Positions 39,911-48,355 of a stretch of 64,000 nucleotides of DNA are shown in pieces (the first letter of the stretch is position 1; each line of letters starts with the position of its first letter). A model generated the notes under the pieces. The model saw nothing but the letters and a program-made list of their open reading frames with translations, searched no databases and was not told the origin of the DNA. The position numbers and the translations under genes were made by a program. Origin of the DNA: Chitinophaga eiseniae (GTDB taxonomy: Bacteria; Bacteroidota; Bacteroidia; Chitinophagales; Chitinophagaceae); NCBI RefSeq assembly GCF_012641265.1, contig NZ_JABAHZ010000001.1, forward strand, positions 1,559,446 to 1,623,445. Reading direction: 5' to 3'.

Positions 39911-40876
39911 TTAATCGGCGAGCACCGTACCGACGCCGGCTGCTTTTGCCTTCTCATAAAAGTAGGCAGCAGTAGCAATATCGAATACGGCCATTCCCAT
40001 TGGATTAAACATGACCACTTCTTCCACGGCGTTTTGCAACTTATCTCCGCAGATAACGTCTACCAGTGACAGTGTGCCTGACTTTGTCAGTCCCTTTGTT
40101 TTATGCATTACTTCGATATCTGTATTTTCCCTGCATACCTCTTCCCAGTCGTCCACGACAATATGGTTTGCATAGTTGATAAATTCCGGCACATAATCTC
40201 TCAGGGAAATATTCAATTGCAGGGAACCTTTTTTAGGAACTTTATTGATGTATGGCTTTTTGGATACCGTACAGGTCATCAGTATATCGGCGTGCTCAAA
40301 TGCTTCTTCCCAGGTATCCACGATATTTACCTTTTCCTGCAAAGCAGCGGGGATGAGCGATCTATCGGGTTGCTTCAGGTCGTAGATATTCACCTGGTCT
40401 AACCGGCTACCCAGCAGGGTGCTGATCATGTCGAGGTGTTGCTGGCCAATAGGTCCGAAGCCGATAATGCCTACGGTTAATTTCTCCTGGCGGTTGCGCT
40501 GAAGATATTCCTTTACTACCAGGCCGGTTACCGCGGCGGTGCGCACAGCGCTGACATGGCTGGTATTGATAATGCAGGCTGGTACGCCAGTATCGGCGTC
40601 ATTCAATATCGTAACAGAATTGGCGCGTGGAATATTTTTCCTGATATTATCAGGGAAACTGGCAATCCATTTTATGCCGGAAAAAGATACTTTACCTCCT
40701 ACAAATGCCGGCATGGCAATGATACGGTTAGTGACGTCCCGGTATCTCAGATAGGGTTTGATGGGCTGGGCGAAATCGCCATCTTTCAGGGTATAAACGG
40801 TTTCTTTGATCTTTTCGATCACTTCTTCCCAGTTAATCCCCAGGTGCAACAGATCGGATTTACTTAAATAGTACAT
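39911..40876 (-). CDS. sbnB: SbnB-like N-(amino-carboxyethyl)-glutamate dehydrogenase
   Basis: This 321-residue protein belongs to the ornithine cyclodeaminase/mu-crystallin family. It has the family lysine in FSGIKW (K69) and a dinucleotide-binding motif IIGFGPIGQQH (residues 137-147). In staphylococcal staphyloferrin B synthesis, SbnB oxidatively cleaves N-(2-amino-2-carboxyethyl)-L-glutamate to L-2,3-diaminopropionate plus 2-oxoglutarate with NAD+. The partner sbnA-like gene ends 5 nt upstream, so the two are almost certainly co-translated. That pairing decides the call against plain ornithine cyclodeaminase or alanine dehydrogenase. It most likely supplies diaminopropionate to the downstream NRPSs. 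Confidence 0.9.
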   Translation of the reverse strand: MYYLSKSDLLHLGINWEEVIEKIKETVYTLKDGDFAQPIKPYLRYRDVTNRIIAMPAFVGGKVSFSGIKWIASFPDNIRKNIPRANSVTILNDADTGVPACIINTSHVSAVRTAAVTGLVVKEYLQRNRQEKLTVGIIGFGPIGQQHLDMISTLLGSRLDQVNIYDLKQPDRSLIPAALQEKVNIVDTWEEAFEHADILMTCTVSKKPYINKVPKKGSLQLNISLRDYVPEFINYANHIVVDDWEEVCRENTDIEVMHKTKGLTKSGTLSLVDVICGDKLQNAVEEVVMFNPMGMAVFDIATAAYFYEKAKAAGVGTVLAD

Positions 40877-40881
40877 GTTTA

Positions 40882-41850
40882 TTATGCTTTTATGGTAGAT
40901 AGCTTTTCCATCATGTTATTCACCCATTTCTTGTCGTATACATTGTTGATATAGGAATCTCCCCGGTCGGCGCAACAGAAAAGCGTCACCGGTGTACCCT
41001 GGATGGCATGTGAAGCAAAATAGTTCTTAATGGCAGCGTATACCGCTCCTGAGGAGGCGCCCGCGAAGATATTCTGGTCTCTCACCAGCTCGTGGCAACC
41101 GGCTACCAGTTCTTCGTGGGATACAATCATGATTTCATCAATGATGGCGTGTTCCAATATAGAAGGCACTTTACTGGAGCCGAGACCGGAAACATATCTT
41201 TTCTGCGGAGGAACATTGAAGATAACAGAACCTTCTATGTCCACTGCAACGATGGTGATGTCCGGAAATTTCTCCTTTACTTTCTGGGAGATACCACTGA
41301 TAGTACCGCAGGAACTCACCGCAATAAACATATAGTCGAGGTGCTCAAACCTGTCACAGATCTCCTTTCCAAGGGTATTATAGTATCCTTTGAAATTGTC
41401 GGGGTTATCGTACTGGTTCGTCCAGAAACTGTTAGGATATTGGGCACACAATTCCTTCACCGTTTCAATCCGGGTGAGGAGATATCCCCCGGTGCTGTCT
41501 TCTTTTTCTACTTTTACTACCCTGTCGGTGAACAACCGTAACATCGCTTCATTCTCGCGGTTAATATTGGGATCAATTACCGGGATAAAACGTAGTCCGA
41601 TGTCTTTACAAATGCGTGCCAGTGCGATAGCAAAATTACCAGAGCTCGATTCAACAATGAGTGTATCACTGTTTATTCTTCCGCTGCGGATAGCGTTGGA
41701 GAGAATACTAAAAGCGGCCCTGTCTTTAATGCTGCCTGAATAGTTTCTGTATTCCAGTTTGGTAAACAGGGAAACACCGGGCATATTAAGCTCTACAACA
41801 GGGGTATTGCCGATCAGGGCGCTGATTTTTTGGAGGGAAGATAACATCAT
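40882..41850 (-). CDS. sbnA: SbnA-like PLP synthase for 2,3-diaminopropionate
   Basis: This 322-residue protein belongs to the cysteine synthase/beta-family PLP enzymes. The PLP lysine is K42 in SGSIKDR and the phosphate/substrate loop is SSSGN at 68-72. SbnA condenses O-phospho-L-serine with L-glutamate to the intermediate cleaved by SbnB. Ordinary cysteine synthases share the fold, but the immediate coupling to an sbnB-like gene and to NRPS genes argues for diaminopropionate synthesis. It is the first gene of the minus-strand operon. Two in-frame ATG codons (41850, 41847) open it; I keep the first. No siderophore synthetase of the staphyloferrin B type is present, so the amino acid is probably for the peptide. 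Confidence 0.9.
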   Translation of the reverse strand: MMLSSLQKISALIGNTPVVELNMPGVSLFTKLEYRNYSGSIKDRAAFSILSNAIRSGRINSDTLIVESSSGNFAIALARICKDIGLRFIPVIDPNINRENEAMLRLFTDRVVKVEKEDSTGGYLLTRIETVKELCAQYPNSFWTNQYDNPDNFKGYYNTLGKEICDRFEHLDYMFIAVSSCGTISGISQKVKEKFPDITIVAVDIEGSVIFNVPPQKRYVSGLGSSKVPSILEHAIIDEIMIVSHEELVAGCHELVRDQNIFAGASSGAVYAAIKNYFASHAIQGTPVTLFCCADRGDSYINNVYDKKWVNNMMEKLSTIKA

Positions 41851-42305
41851 CTCATCTTAGGTTTTCGAATGAATTATTAAAATGGTACGTCAGGATAACA
41901 AAATCATGGCTACATAAAATCTGTGTTTTCTCTTAATGACAGAGGGCTATAATGCTTCTGGTGTCTACAGGTCCGGGCTAAATCAATCTATTTTACACAG
42001 CTGTTTTCCATTCATCTATCCGTTATTGTTTTATTCATTTTACTCTTTGTTGTATTCATATTCTACGTTGGCTGACACAATATTTCTTCTACACTGCAGG
42101 GAAGCAAAAAACTCCTTGCAGGTGCGACAGTCATTCGTTCATATGAAAGGGAAATCCAGATGAAGAAAAGGCATCTATATGCCTATAGCAAGCATGTTTA
42201 TCTCAACAGCTTTCTACAGCATAATAGGTATGCAGCTTTTACTCCCTGGTGTGACAATTGTAGGGTAGCGATAGCTATGGCAGCACGATTTCCGGTTCCG
42301 CTTCT

Positions 42306-42313
42306 CAAATATA
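42306..42313 (-). promoter_or_regulatory. Candidate -7 box for the lipopeptide operon
   Basis: Read on the minus strand this is TATATTTG, matching the Bacteroidota -7 consensus TAnnTTTG. It lies about 450 nt before the sbnA-like start. No good -33 TTTG is seen (GTTG lies about 26 nt upstream), so the call is weak. TACGTTTG at 42515-42508 is an equally good alternative. Confidence 0.2.
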
Positions 42314-43000
42314 AAACAGTATGTATGCCTGATCGGGTGCAACAATAGCTACACCGGTCAGGAAACCAGACGCACAGTTTCTTTTCTTAAATGCTTTGTG
42401 GAAACGCTCTCTTTCCGACATACATAGCATGTAAGTCAAGCTTTTGCAGCTTAACTACGGGTTTTCTAAACGGGTTTTGAGGGCCTACGGGCAACAGTTT
42501 TTATACGCAAACGTACAAACCCTGGTGCTTGTATCTCCTATTAGTTTTTAAACGTTCATGGGATTGAAAAATAAGCAATTAATAGGGTTCAAAGGAAATA
42601 CAGTTGTGGTGGAAACAACGCATTCTTGTTTGTTGTAAATACTTTTCAGTTCGTGATAGAAATGTATTCGTTAGTAAAGTAAACGAATAATTTTGAAACG
42701 GCAAAAAGTCTTATCAAGAAAAAATAAAAAATTAAATTTCCCATAATATAGGACGATGTCCCGGAAACATCAGTAAAATCACCTCTCTACAAAAATCCCA
42801 TGCAATATTAATTCAGTGGGCATTTCTAACAAAACGGGCAATCTTATCTTATTCAGCGCACCTGCCATCTGGCACTATTTTCATTTAATTATACTAATAG
42901 GATACCGAACAATTATTAAACACCACCACATCCGGATATTCAAAATTCGTTGCTTAAAAGTAACAAAGGCTCCACCTGGTGAGTAGCAGTGAGGAATTAG

Positions 43001-43008
43001 TACCTTTA
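43001..43008 (+). promoter_or_regulatory. Candidate -7 box for the amidohydrolase gene
   Basis: TACCTTTA matches seven of eight positions of the Bacteroidota TAnnTTTG box and lies about 50 nt before the preferred ATG at 43057. No clear -33 box is present. It also lies inside the frame if the longer ATG at 42979 were used, which supports choosing the downstream start. Confidence 0.3.
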
Positions 43009-43056
43009 CGAAGTAACCCGCTGATAGCGATCTGTTTTTCACGCAATACTAAAACT

Positions 43057-44376
43057 ATGAAAAACGTACTCTTATTTCTTTTACTGTTGGCCCCCATCTC
43101 TGGCCTCCATTCGCCAGATGCCCTGTTGCTGAAAGATCTTACATTGATAGACGGAAATGGCGGTGCGCCCATAGCGCACACAGATATTCTCATCAGGGGC
43201 GGGGTTATTACCGGTGTTGGCGCTCACCTGGAGGCCCCCGGCGCCAGGGTTGTCAATTGTACCGGGAAAACCGCTATGCCCGGTATCATTAGCAGTCACG
43301 TGCATGTGGGAATGATTGGTAACACAGTAAAAGATCCATATACCCGTGAAAACATCTTAACCCAGCTGAAAAAATATATGGACTATGGTGTTACCAGCAT
43401 ACTCGTCATGGGGTCTGATCACTCCATGCTCTTTCAATCGGGCTTCCGCGATTCTTCCGTCGGCGGCTTGCTACCCGGCGCCCGCCTCTACTCAGCAGGG
43501 TATGGCTTTGCCGCGCCCAAAGGCGGACCCGCGATGCCATTTATTTATCATCCTGCAACAGCGGAACAGGCGGCCATGGAAATTGACAGCCTGGCGTCCA
43601 TTAAACCTACAGTTATCAAAATGTGGGTGGATGATTTCGGCGGTAGCGCTCCTAAAATGGATAGCAGCGTTTACAAAACCATCATCGCACGTGCTCATCA
43701 GCATCATATCCGGGTAGCCTCCCATCTCTACTATCTCGCAGATGCCCAAAGTTTGGTTTATAACGGGCTCGACATCATGGCCCATAGCGTACGCGACAAA
43801 GAAATAGACGCACCTACGTTACAACAGATGAAACGCCGTGGCATCATATATATACCTACCCTCTCACTCGATGAATATGCGTATATCTATGCCCGTAAAC
43901 CGGAATGGATCAATGATCCATTTTTTAAAGCCTCCCTGGAGCCGGGCGTTTATGAAATGATCACGTCCGACAAGTACCAGGATAATATAAAAAGATCCCC
44001 ATCGTATCAACGCAATGTGCACGCCTTTGAAACGGCTATGAAAAATGTGAAAAAAGTGGCAGACGCAGGTATACCGGTGGCGCTTGGCACCGATTCCGGC
44101 GCACAACCGGTGCGTGCACAAGGGTTTTCAGAGCACCTTGAAATGGAACTGATGGTACAGGCGGGGTTAACGCCCCTGCAAGCCATCATGGCTGCCACCA
44201 AGAACGCGGCCAGCGCGCTGAATATCGCCCGGCATACCGGCACCATCGAAAAGGGAAAAGTAGCCGACCTGTTGCTACTGGATGATGACCCTTCAAAGGA
44301 TATCAGGAATACACGGAAAATTGCAGCGGTTTATAAAGCGGGCCAGGAAGTGAGCAAAGGAATGCTATCAAAATAG
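43057..44376 (+). CDS. Secreted imidazolonepropionase-like amidohydrolase
   Basis: This metal-dependent amidohydrolase has 439 residues from the chosen start. The frame extends upstream to an ATG at 42979, but the downstream ATG gives a normal signal peptide (MKNVLLFLLLLAPISG), so I prefer it. Metal-site candidates are H81 and H83 in HVH, K188 in IKMW (possible carboxylated Lys), H223, H243 and D346 in GTDSG. The family (COG1228-like) includes imidazolonepropionases and Xaa-Pro peptidases; exported members often cleave peptides or cyclic amides. The substrate cannot be told. It stands alone between two spacers, divergent from the lipopeptide operon and upstream of the peptide operon. A link to either, for example peptide turnover or self-protection, is speculation. 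Confidence 0.85.
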   Translation: MKNVLLFLLLLAPISGLHSPDALLLKDLTLIDGNGGAPIAHTDILIRGGVITGVGAHLEAPGARVVNCTGKTAMPGIISSHVHVGMIGNTVKDPYTRENILTQLKKYMDYGVTSILVMGSDHSMLFQSGFRDSSVGGLLPGARLYSAGYGFAAPKGGPAMPFIYHPATAEQAAMEIDSLASIKPTVIKMWVDDFGGSAPKMDSSVYKTIIARAHQHHIRVASHLYYLADAQSLVYNGLDIMAHSVRDKEIDAPTLQQMKRRGIIYIPTLSLDEYAYIYARKPEWINDPFFKASLEPGVYEMITSDKYQDNIKRSPSYQRNVHAFETAMKNVKKVADAGIPVALGTDSGAQPVRAQGFSEHLEMELMVQAGLTPLQAIMAATKNAASALNIARHTGTIEKGKVADLLLLDDDPSKDIRNTRKIAAVYKAGQEVSKGMLSK

Positions 44377-44423
44377 CAGCGAAACAGATCAAAATAGTGG
44401 TAGTTTAAGGTACTGTGCTCTTC

Positions 44424-44431
44424 TAGTTTTG
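44424..44431 (+). promoter_or_regulatory. Candidate -7 box upstream of the peptide operon
   Basis: TAGTTTTG fits TAnnTTTG exactly. A TTTA lies 16 nt upstream, closer than the usual spacing. If used, the leader before the ATG at 44940 would be about 500 nt and would contain both dyad elements in this spacer. Confidence 0.25.
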
Positions 44432-44628
44432 TAAGGACGCTCAACTAATACCCGGCAAAGCCACGACATGATAAGATATTAGTTATTGACTATACTATCA
44501 CAAAATACCCTGGACTAATGACTTTCCTCAATATCATTGCACAAACCCTTAAAGCAATATTTGTTAATTTTCTTAAACCATACATATTGGTATTGAGGTA
44601 ATAGTATTATACAGTACCTGAATTCCCG

Positions 44629-44650
44629 GACCTGGTAACGCAACCAGGTC
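44629..44650 (+). terminator. Hairpin, possible terminator downstream of the amidohydrolase
   Basis: The arms GACCTGGT (44629-44636) and ACCAGGTC (44643-44650) pair perfectly around a 6-nt loop and are followed by ATTATTTA. The run of T is weak and the hairpin is about 250 nt past the amidohydrolase stop. It could equally be part of the leader of the next operon. Confidence 0.35.
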
Positions 44651-44780
44651 ATTATTTACAAAGTGCCAAAAAGTTAACACAATCAATCAGCAATCATGTA
44701 CCCGTTTATTCCAGATACAGGGGATGATTGATTTTATTCACCTGTAAAAATTGATAGCCCAACATCCAATGTGGTTGCTA

Positions 44781-44794
44781 CCGCCGATCGGCGG
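44781..44794. promoter_or_regulatory. Perfect 14-bp GC-rich palindrome
   Basis: CCGCCGATCGGCGG is an uninterrupted self-complementary sequence in otherwise AT-rich DNA, about 145 nt before the first gene of the peptide operon. Its form suits a dimeric regulator operator, but no other copy was noticed in the window. Confidence 0.4.
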
Positions 44795-44939
44795 ATAGTC
44801 ATCCCCGTTGTGTATTACGACGTATTGGATTGTCTCAGGAAAGAAAAGCCAATGTAAATATGATTAAAATAGGTGGCCCTGCTTTGCAGCGGCTAAGGAC
44901 AACTATTACCTGGTTATTCGGATATACAAACCCTACAAG

Positions 44940-46589
44940 ATGAATTCATTCCTAGCAAAACTATTTGAGCCCAAAAATAACGGCCCGGAAATTACCCGCC
45001 TGTTGCTGGCAGAGCTTAAGGTATCTGTCACCGCCGGCACCATTAGTAAAGAGCTGGAGGAGCACCCGGACTTCAACAGCCTGTTGAGTATAAGCGATGT
45101 CCTGAACCGATTTGGAGTAGACAATCTTGCCGCAAGACTTGATCCTGACAAACTACTTACGGCTCCTACCCCTTTCATTACCCAGATAAAGGGGACAAAG
45201 CAGCAGCCCGACTACTTCACGATTGTAAGAAAAGCAGATGATAACAACATTGATTATTATGACCCGGTGGCGCTTAAATGGACGCATAGCAGAAAGGAAG
45301 ATTTTCTTGAGCGATACATGGGAGTAGTTTTGCTGGCAGAACCCAGGGAATTTGCCGGAGAAAGAGATTACAAACAAAAAGCAAAAGACGAAAAACTGAA
45401 AGGCGCGTTATCGCAGCTAGGAATAATAACCTTTCCTATCATATTATGTATTGCCGGCCTGGCCACCTGGCTGCAATATGGCGCCAACAGCTGGTTTTCC
45501 CTGCTATATGCGTTATTAAGCTTTGCCGGGGCAGTTGCAGGGTTCCTGTTGCTATGGTACGAACTCGATCAGCATAACCCTGCGTTGCAACAAATGTGCA
45601 GTGCTGGTAAAAAAACAAACTGCAATGCGATACTTCAGTCGGGCGCTGCGAAAATAGCTGGTATAAGCTGGAGCAAAATCGGGTTTACCTATTTTACCGG
45701 TACCATGCTGCTGATGCTATTCAACGGCATTAACAGTCCCCAGGTACTTTTCATTACAGGCTGGCTCACATTACTGGCTCTCCCTTATACTTTCTTTTCT
45801 CTCTACTACCAATGGCGTATTGCCAGGCAATGGTGCGTCATTTGCGTTTTCGTGCAGGCATTACTACTCTTCCAATTTGCGATACTCCTGCTGGCAGGAA
45901 GACTGGAAGCTTTGCTACCGGTATCCTTTCCTGTTGGCTGGTTACCAGCTGTCATCACCGCCTACGTACTTCCTTTTATGCTATCAGTAGCATTACTGCC
46001 GGTGTTTAAAAAAGCGAAAGAAAGTAAGGAAAATGTGATCCGTCTGCAACGGTTAAAGCACAATACCGAAATCTTTGAGGCCTTGCTTAATAAGCAAAAA
46101 CGTATAACCCTTCCTACAGATGGAATGGGCATTACACTTGGCAACCCATCTGCTCCTCATAAGATAATTAAAGTATGCAATCCCTACTGCGGTCCCTGTG
46201 CCCGGGCTCATACTCCTTTGGAAGCATTGCTTGAAAACAATCCGGATATACAGATCCAGATAATTTTTACGGCCAGTAACAAAGAAGGAGATAAATCTGC
46301 CCAACCTGTCAAACATCTGTTGGCCATCGCCGACACCAGCAAAGAAGATAATGCCCTCATAAAACAGGGGCTGGACGATTGGTACCACGCAAAAGAAAAA
46401 GATTACGATCGCTTTGCAGCTAAATATCCCATGAATGGCGAGTTAAATCAACAGAACGAGAAAATCGACGCCATGCGCCAGTGGTGCGATCAGACCGGCA
46501 TAAAAGCCACTCCTACTTTCTTTATAAACGGCCACCAGATGCCGGATATATATACAGTGGAGGATCTAAAATATTTCCTCGCGGTGTAG
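44940..46589 (+). CDS. Degenerate C39 / VKOR / thioredoxin fusion, disulfide-forming membrane protein
   Basis: This protein has 549 residues. Residues 1-135 resemble a C39 peptidase but lack any cysteine; the segment around PDYFTIV has Tyr where the catalytic His would be, although a DP motif remains (109-110). Residues 155-355 form a multi-span vitamin K epoxide reductase domain with C220/C228 in the loop and C299-V-I-C302 as the redox centre. Residues 380-549 form a DsbA-like thioredoxin domain with C417-G-P-C420 (plus C413). VKOR-Trx fusions couple quinone reduction to disulfide formation in exported proteins. Here the likely clients are the Cys-rich double-Gly peptides encoded next to it, with the dead C39 domain perhaps holding the leader. 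It is the first gene of the operon; a cysteine-rich precursor follows after 168 nt. Confidence 0.9.
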   Translation: MNSFLAKLFEPKNNGPEITRLLLAELKVSVTAGTISKELEEHPDFNSLLSISDVLNRFGVDNLAARLDPDKLLTAPTPFITQIKGTKQQPDYFTIVRKADDNNIDYYDPVALKWTHSRKEDFLERYMGVVLLAEPREFAGERDYKQKAKDEKLKGALSQLGIITFPIILCIAGLATWLQYGANSWFSLLYALLSFAGAVAGFLLLWYELDQHNPALQQMCSAGKKTNCNAILQSGAAKIAGISWSKIGFTYFTGTMLLMLFNGINSPQVLFITGWLTLLALPYTFFSLYYQWRIARQWCVICVFVQALLLFQFAILLLAGRLEALLPVSFPVGWLPAVITAYVLPFMLSVALLPVFKKAKESKENVIRLQRLKHNTEIFEALLNKQKRITLPTDGMGITLGNPSAPHKIIKVCNPYCGPCARAHTPLEALLENNPDIQIQIIFTASNKEGDKSAQPVKHLLAIADTSKEDNALIKQGLDDWYHAKEKDYDRFAAKYPMNGELNQQNEKIDAMRQWCDQTGIKATPTFFINGHQMPDIYTVEDLKYFLAV

Positions 46590-46757
46590 GCAGCCATGAG
46601 GAAACAGGGGACGCCTGCAGTTACCGGAGTACTACGGCAACTGCCCCGTTTTTATAATCTGATACCGGGTTACAGTGTACAATGCAGCCGGTAACACATC
46701 CTTCCCGATTAATACTCCGGAAGGCAGCATTTATTTTCTTACCCAAAAACTGATCAA

Positions 46758-47030
46758 ATGAAAAAATTAACACTCAAAGCGTTTCAGTTAGGCGCCGCAG
46801 AAGTGCTGACCAGGGACCAGTTAAAAAATGTATTGGGTGGCGACGGCAGCAACACCTCTGGTACCAGGTGCGTAGTTTACTGCTGCGACAGCTCTAACAA
46901 CTGCGGGCCAGGTACAACACTGCCAGGCGTTAGCAGCTGCACCTCCAATGAGAACTGCCAGGATATAGCCGTTAAAGGCGGGGCCACCTGTCCTTCCGGT
47001 TACTATGTGGCCGCACTCTGCAAAGGATAA
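46758..47030 (+). CDS. Double-glycine leader peptide precursor with 8 cysteines
   Basis: This 90-residue precursor has a 28-residue leader beginning MKKLTLKAFQLG and ending QLKNVLGG. This is the natural-product precursor leader type of Bacteroidota, cut after GG by C39 peptidase transporters. The predicted 62-residue core has eight cysteines (one CC pair), enough for four disulfides, and is rich in Ser, Thr, Asn and Gly. It differs from the three tandem precursors further on in Cys number and spacing but shares the leader. No dehydratase, cyclase or radical SAM gene is nearby, so thioether or sactipeptide chemistry is unlikely; disulfides and possibly glycans are more plausible. The activity (toxin, signal or structural) is unknown. 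Confidence 0.88.
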   Translation: MKKLTLKAFQLGAAEVLTRDQLKNVLGGDGSNTSGTRCVVYCCDSSNNCGPGTTLPGVSSCTSNENCQDIAVKGGATCPSGYYVAALCKG

Positions 47031-47035
47031 ATCTG

Positions 47036-47069
47036 AAATGGCAGGTGCACTTTATGTCACCTGCTATTT
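47036..47069 (+). terminator. Hairpin directly after the 8-Cys precursor gene
   Basis: Arms 47036-47047 and 47058-47069 pair over 12 bp with one G-U, loop 10 nt. It begins six nt after the stop codon and ends 13 nt before the next ATG. It lacks a clean U-run beyond the stem. It may act as a partial terminator or 3'-end protector, raising precursor mRNA over the downstream enzyme genes. Confidence 0.55.
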
Positions 47070-47082
47070 CGGTTAGTAAACC

Positions 47083-48348
47083 ATGTCATATATGAAATTG
47101 ATAACGCATATTATCGTGTTACTACTGGTCGTCACAAATGCTGCCGGCCAATCTGTTGGCTTCGACACCACCAGCCAATCGTGGAAGGAAGTATTGGAGC
47201 ACGCGAGAAAGGCCTATAAACCAATATTTGTGGATATTTATACTACCTGGTGTGGTCCCTGCAAATGGATGGATAATCATGTGTTTAACCAAACCCCTGT
47301 CGCATCCTTCTTTAACCGCGAGTTTATAAATATTAAAATAAATGCGGAAGAAGGATATGGAAAAGACTTTACCCTTCAAAACAATATTCACAGCTATCCT
47401 TCCTTCCTTTTCTTTAACGCTGCAGGAGCGCTGGTGTTGACTGGCAGTGGCGCCAGGCCGGCAGCATCCATGATACAAATTGCCCGCCAGGCGCTTTCCA
47501 ATATAAATGACAACGTAAGCCTGCAGGATATGCAGCAGAAAATAACGACCGGTAACTATAGTAAAATTGCCATCAGGGATTATATCAAAAAATTAAGTGC
47601 CCTGCATCAACCCAACGCTACTTTAGTTGAAACCTACCTGGAAACATTACCAGCAGACTCCATCTACTCGCCGGAAGTACTACAAATGGTATCAACAGGT
47701 TATTTCGGACGAATGCCACTTCAGGGAAAGGCTGCCAGGGTATTATTGCATGCTTATGCACAATATCCCGTGAAATCCTGGGAGTTCATGAGCCCATGGA
47801 ATATCATAAAAAGCAGATTATTGGACTATACAGACAGCGCAGGGCAACAAGGGGACGCTACGTGGTTCAATGAAGCCCTCGCGATGAGCGATAGCTTAAA
47901 CCCCTTCCCGTTCTCCAGAAACCGCGAACGCCTCTACCTATCCTGCAGATACTACCTGGCTGCAGAAGACAGTAACCGCTTTATCACAGCGGCCAACGAA
48001 TTTGCAGATAAATATATCATGAATGTAAACATCGATTCATTAACGATATACGATCAACTGGCTTTGGGAGACGCTTTGAAAGTAAAATTCGGGCGAAGTT
48101 CATCAACAAAACAAGCACCATCAGCATTCAAAAAAGGCTTTCTTTATGAAACGAGATTGATAAACGAAGAATTATTTGAAATCATTTATGGCTACAAACA
48201 GCATTTCAACACTATGCTCAAACTGAATGCATCCTTAATACGGCAGTGGATTGACAAAAGTATCCTGTTATACCGCAGCAATACGGTGTATATAAATGAA
48301 AGCTTTATTGAACAGCAAAAAAAAGCCTTTTACCAGCTACTGAATTAA
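47083..48348 (+). CDS. Exported thioredoxin-fold protein with helical C-terminal domain
   Basis: This 421-residue protein has an N-terminal signal peptide (residues 1-22; an ATG at 47092 is a possible alternative start). A thioredoxin domain follows with W56-C57-G-P-C60 and a cis-Pro segment SYPSF. Residues ~160-421 are helical, of a kind found in many Bacteroidota periplasmic thioredoxins, with no recognised function. It ends seven nt before the first glycosyltransferase-like gene, so it is firmly in the operon. Together with the VKOR-Trx fusion it probably handles disulfide formation or isomerisation in the exported peptides. Confidence 0.85.
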   Translation: MSYMKLITHIIVLLLVVTNAAGQSVGFDTTSQSWKEVLEHARKAYKPIFVDIYTTWCGPCKWMDNHVFNQTPVASFFNREFINIKINAEEGYGKDFTLQNNIHSYPSFLFFNAAGALVLTGSGARPAASMIQIARQALSNINDNVSLQDMQQKITTGNYSKIAIRDYIKKLSALHQPNATLVETYLETLPADSIYSPEVLQMVSTGYFGRMPLQGKAARVLLHAYAQYPVKSWEFMSPWNIIKSRLLDYTDSAGQQGDATWFNEALAMSDSLNPFPFSRNRERLYLSCRYYLAAEDSNRFITAANEFADKYIMNVNIDSLTIYDQLALGDALKVKFGRSSSTKQAPSAFKKGFLYETRLINEELFEIIYGYKQHFNTMLKLNASLIRQWIDKSILLYRSNTVYINESFIEQQKKAFYQLLN

Positions 48349-48355
48349 CCGCCTT

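Larger units (their letters stand above)
41851..43056. other. 1.2-kb divergent intergenic region
   Basis: This AT-rich spacer separates the divergently transcribed sbnA-like and amidohydrolase genes and should hold the promoter of the roughly 42-kb lipopeptide operon. Two small plus-strand frames (75 and 62 codons, around 41936-42348) have no homology or composition that I recognise and are not called. Minus-strand TAnnTTTG matches occur at 42313-42306 (TATATTTG) and 42515-42508 (TACGTTTG). A plus-strand match, TAATTTTG, lies at 42688-42695. None has a clear TTTG box at the expected upstream distance. Confidence 0.6.
44377..44939. other. 563-nt AT-rich spacer before the peptide operon
   Basis: No open frame of note is present. 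It contains a TAGTTTTG box at 44424-44431, an 8-bp hairpin at 44629-44650 and a 14-bp perfect palindrome at 44781-44794, each listed separately. The position makes it the main regulatory region of the downstream plus-strand operon, and a long untranslated leader is possible. Confidence 0.6.

Noticed and set aside
39911..41850. Staphyloferrin B-like siderophore locus
   Set aside because: Only the diaminopropionate pair is present; no siderophore synthetases of that type are in the window, and the pair heads an NRPS operon.
41936..42348. Two small plus-strand open frames in the divergent spacer
   Set aside because: No homology-like motifs, no start signals and composition typical of AT-rich spacer DNA.
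42979..43056. Upstream start of the amidohydrolase
   Set aside because: It would place 26 unrelated residues before a normal signal peptide.
44940..46589. Second active C39 leader peptidase
   Set aside because: The C39-like region lacks both catalytic Cys and His.
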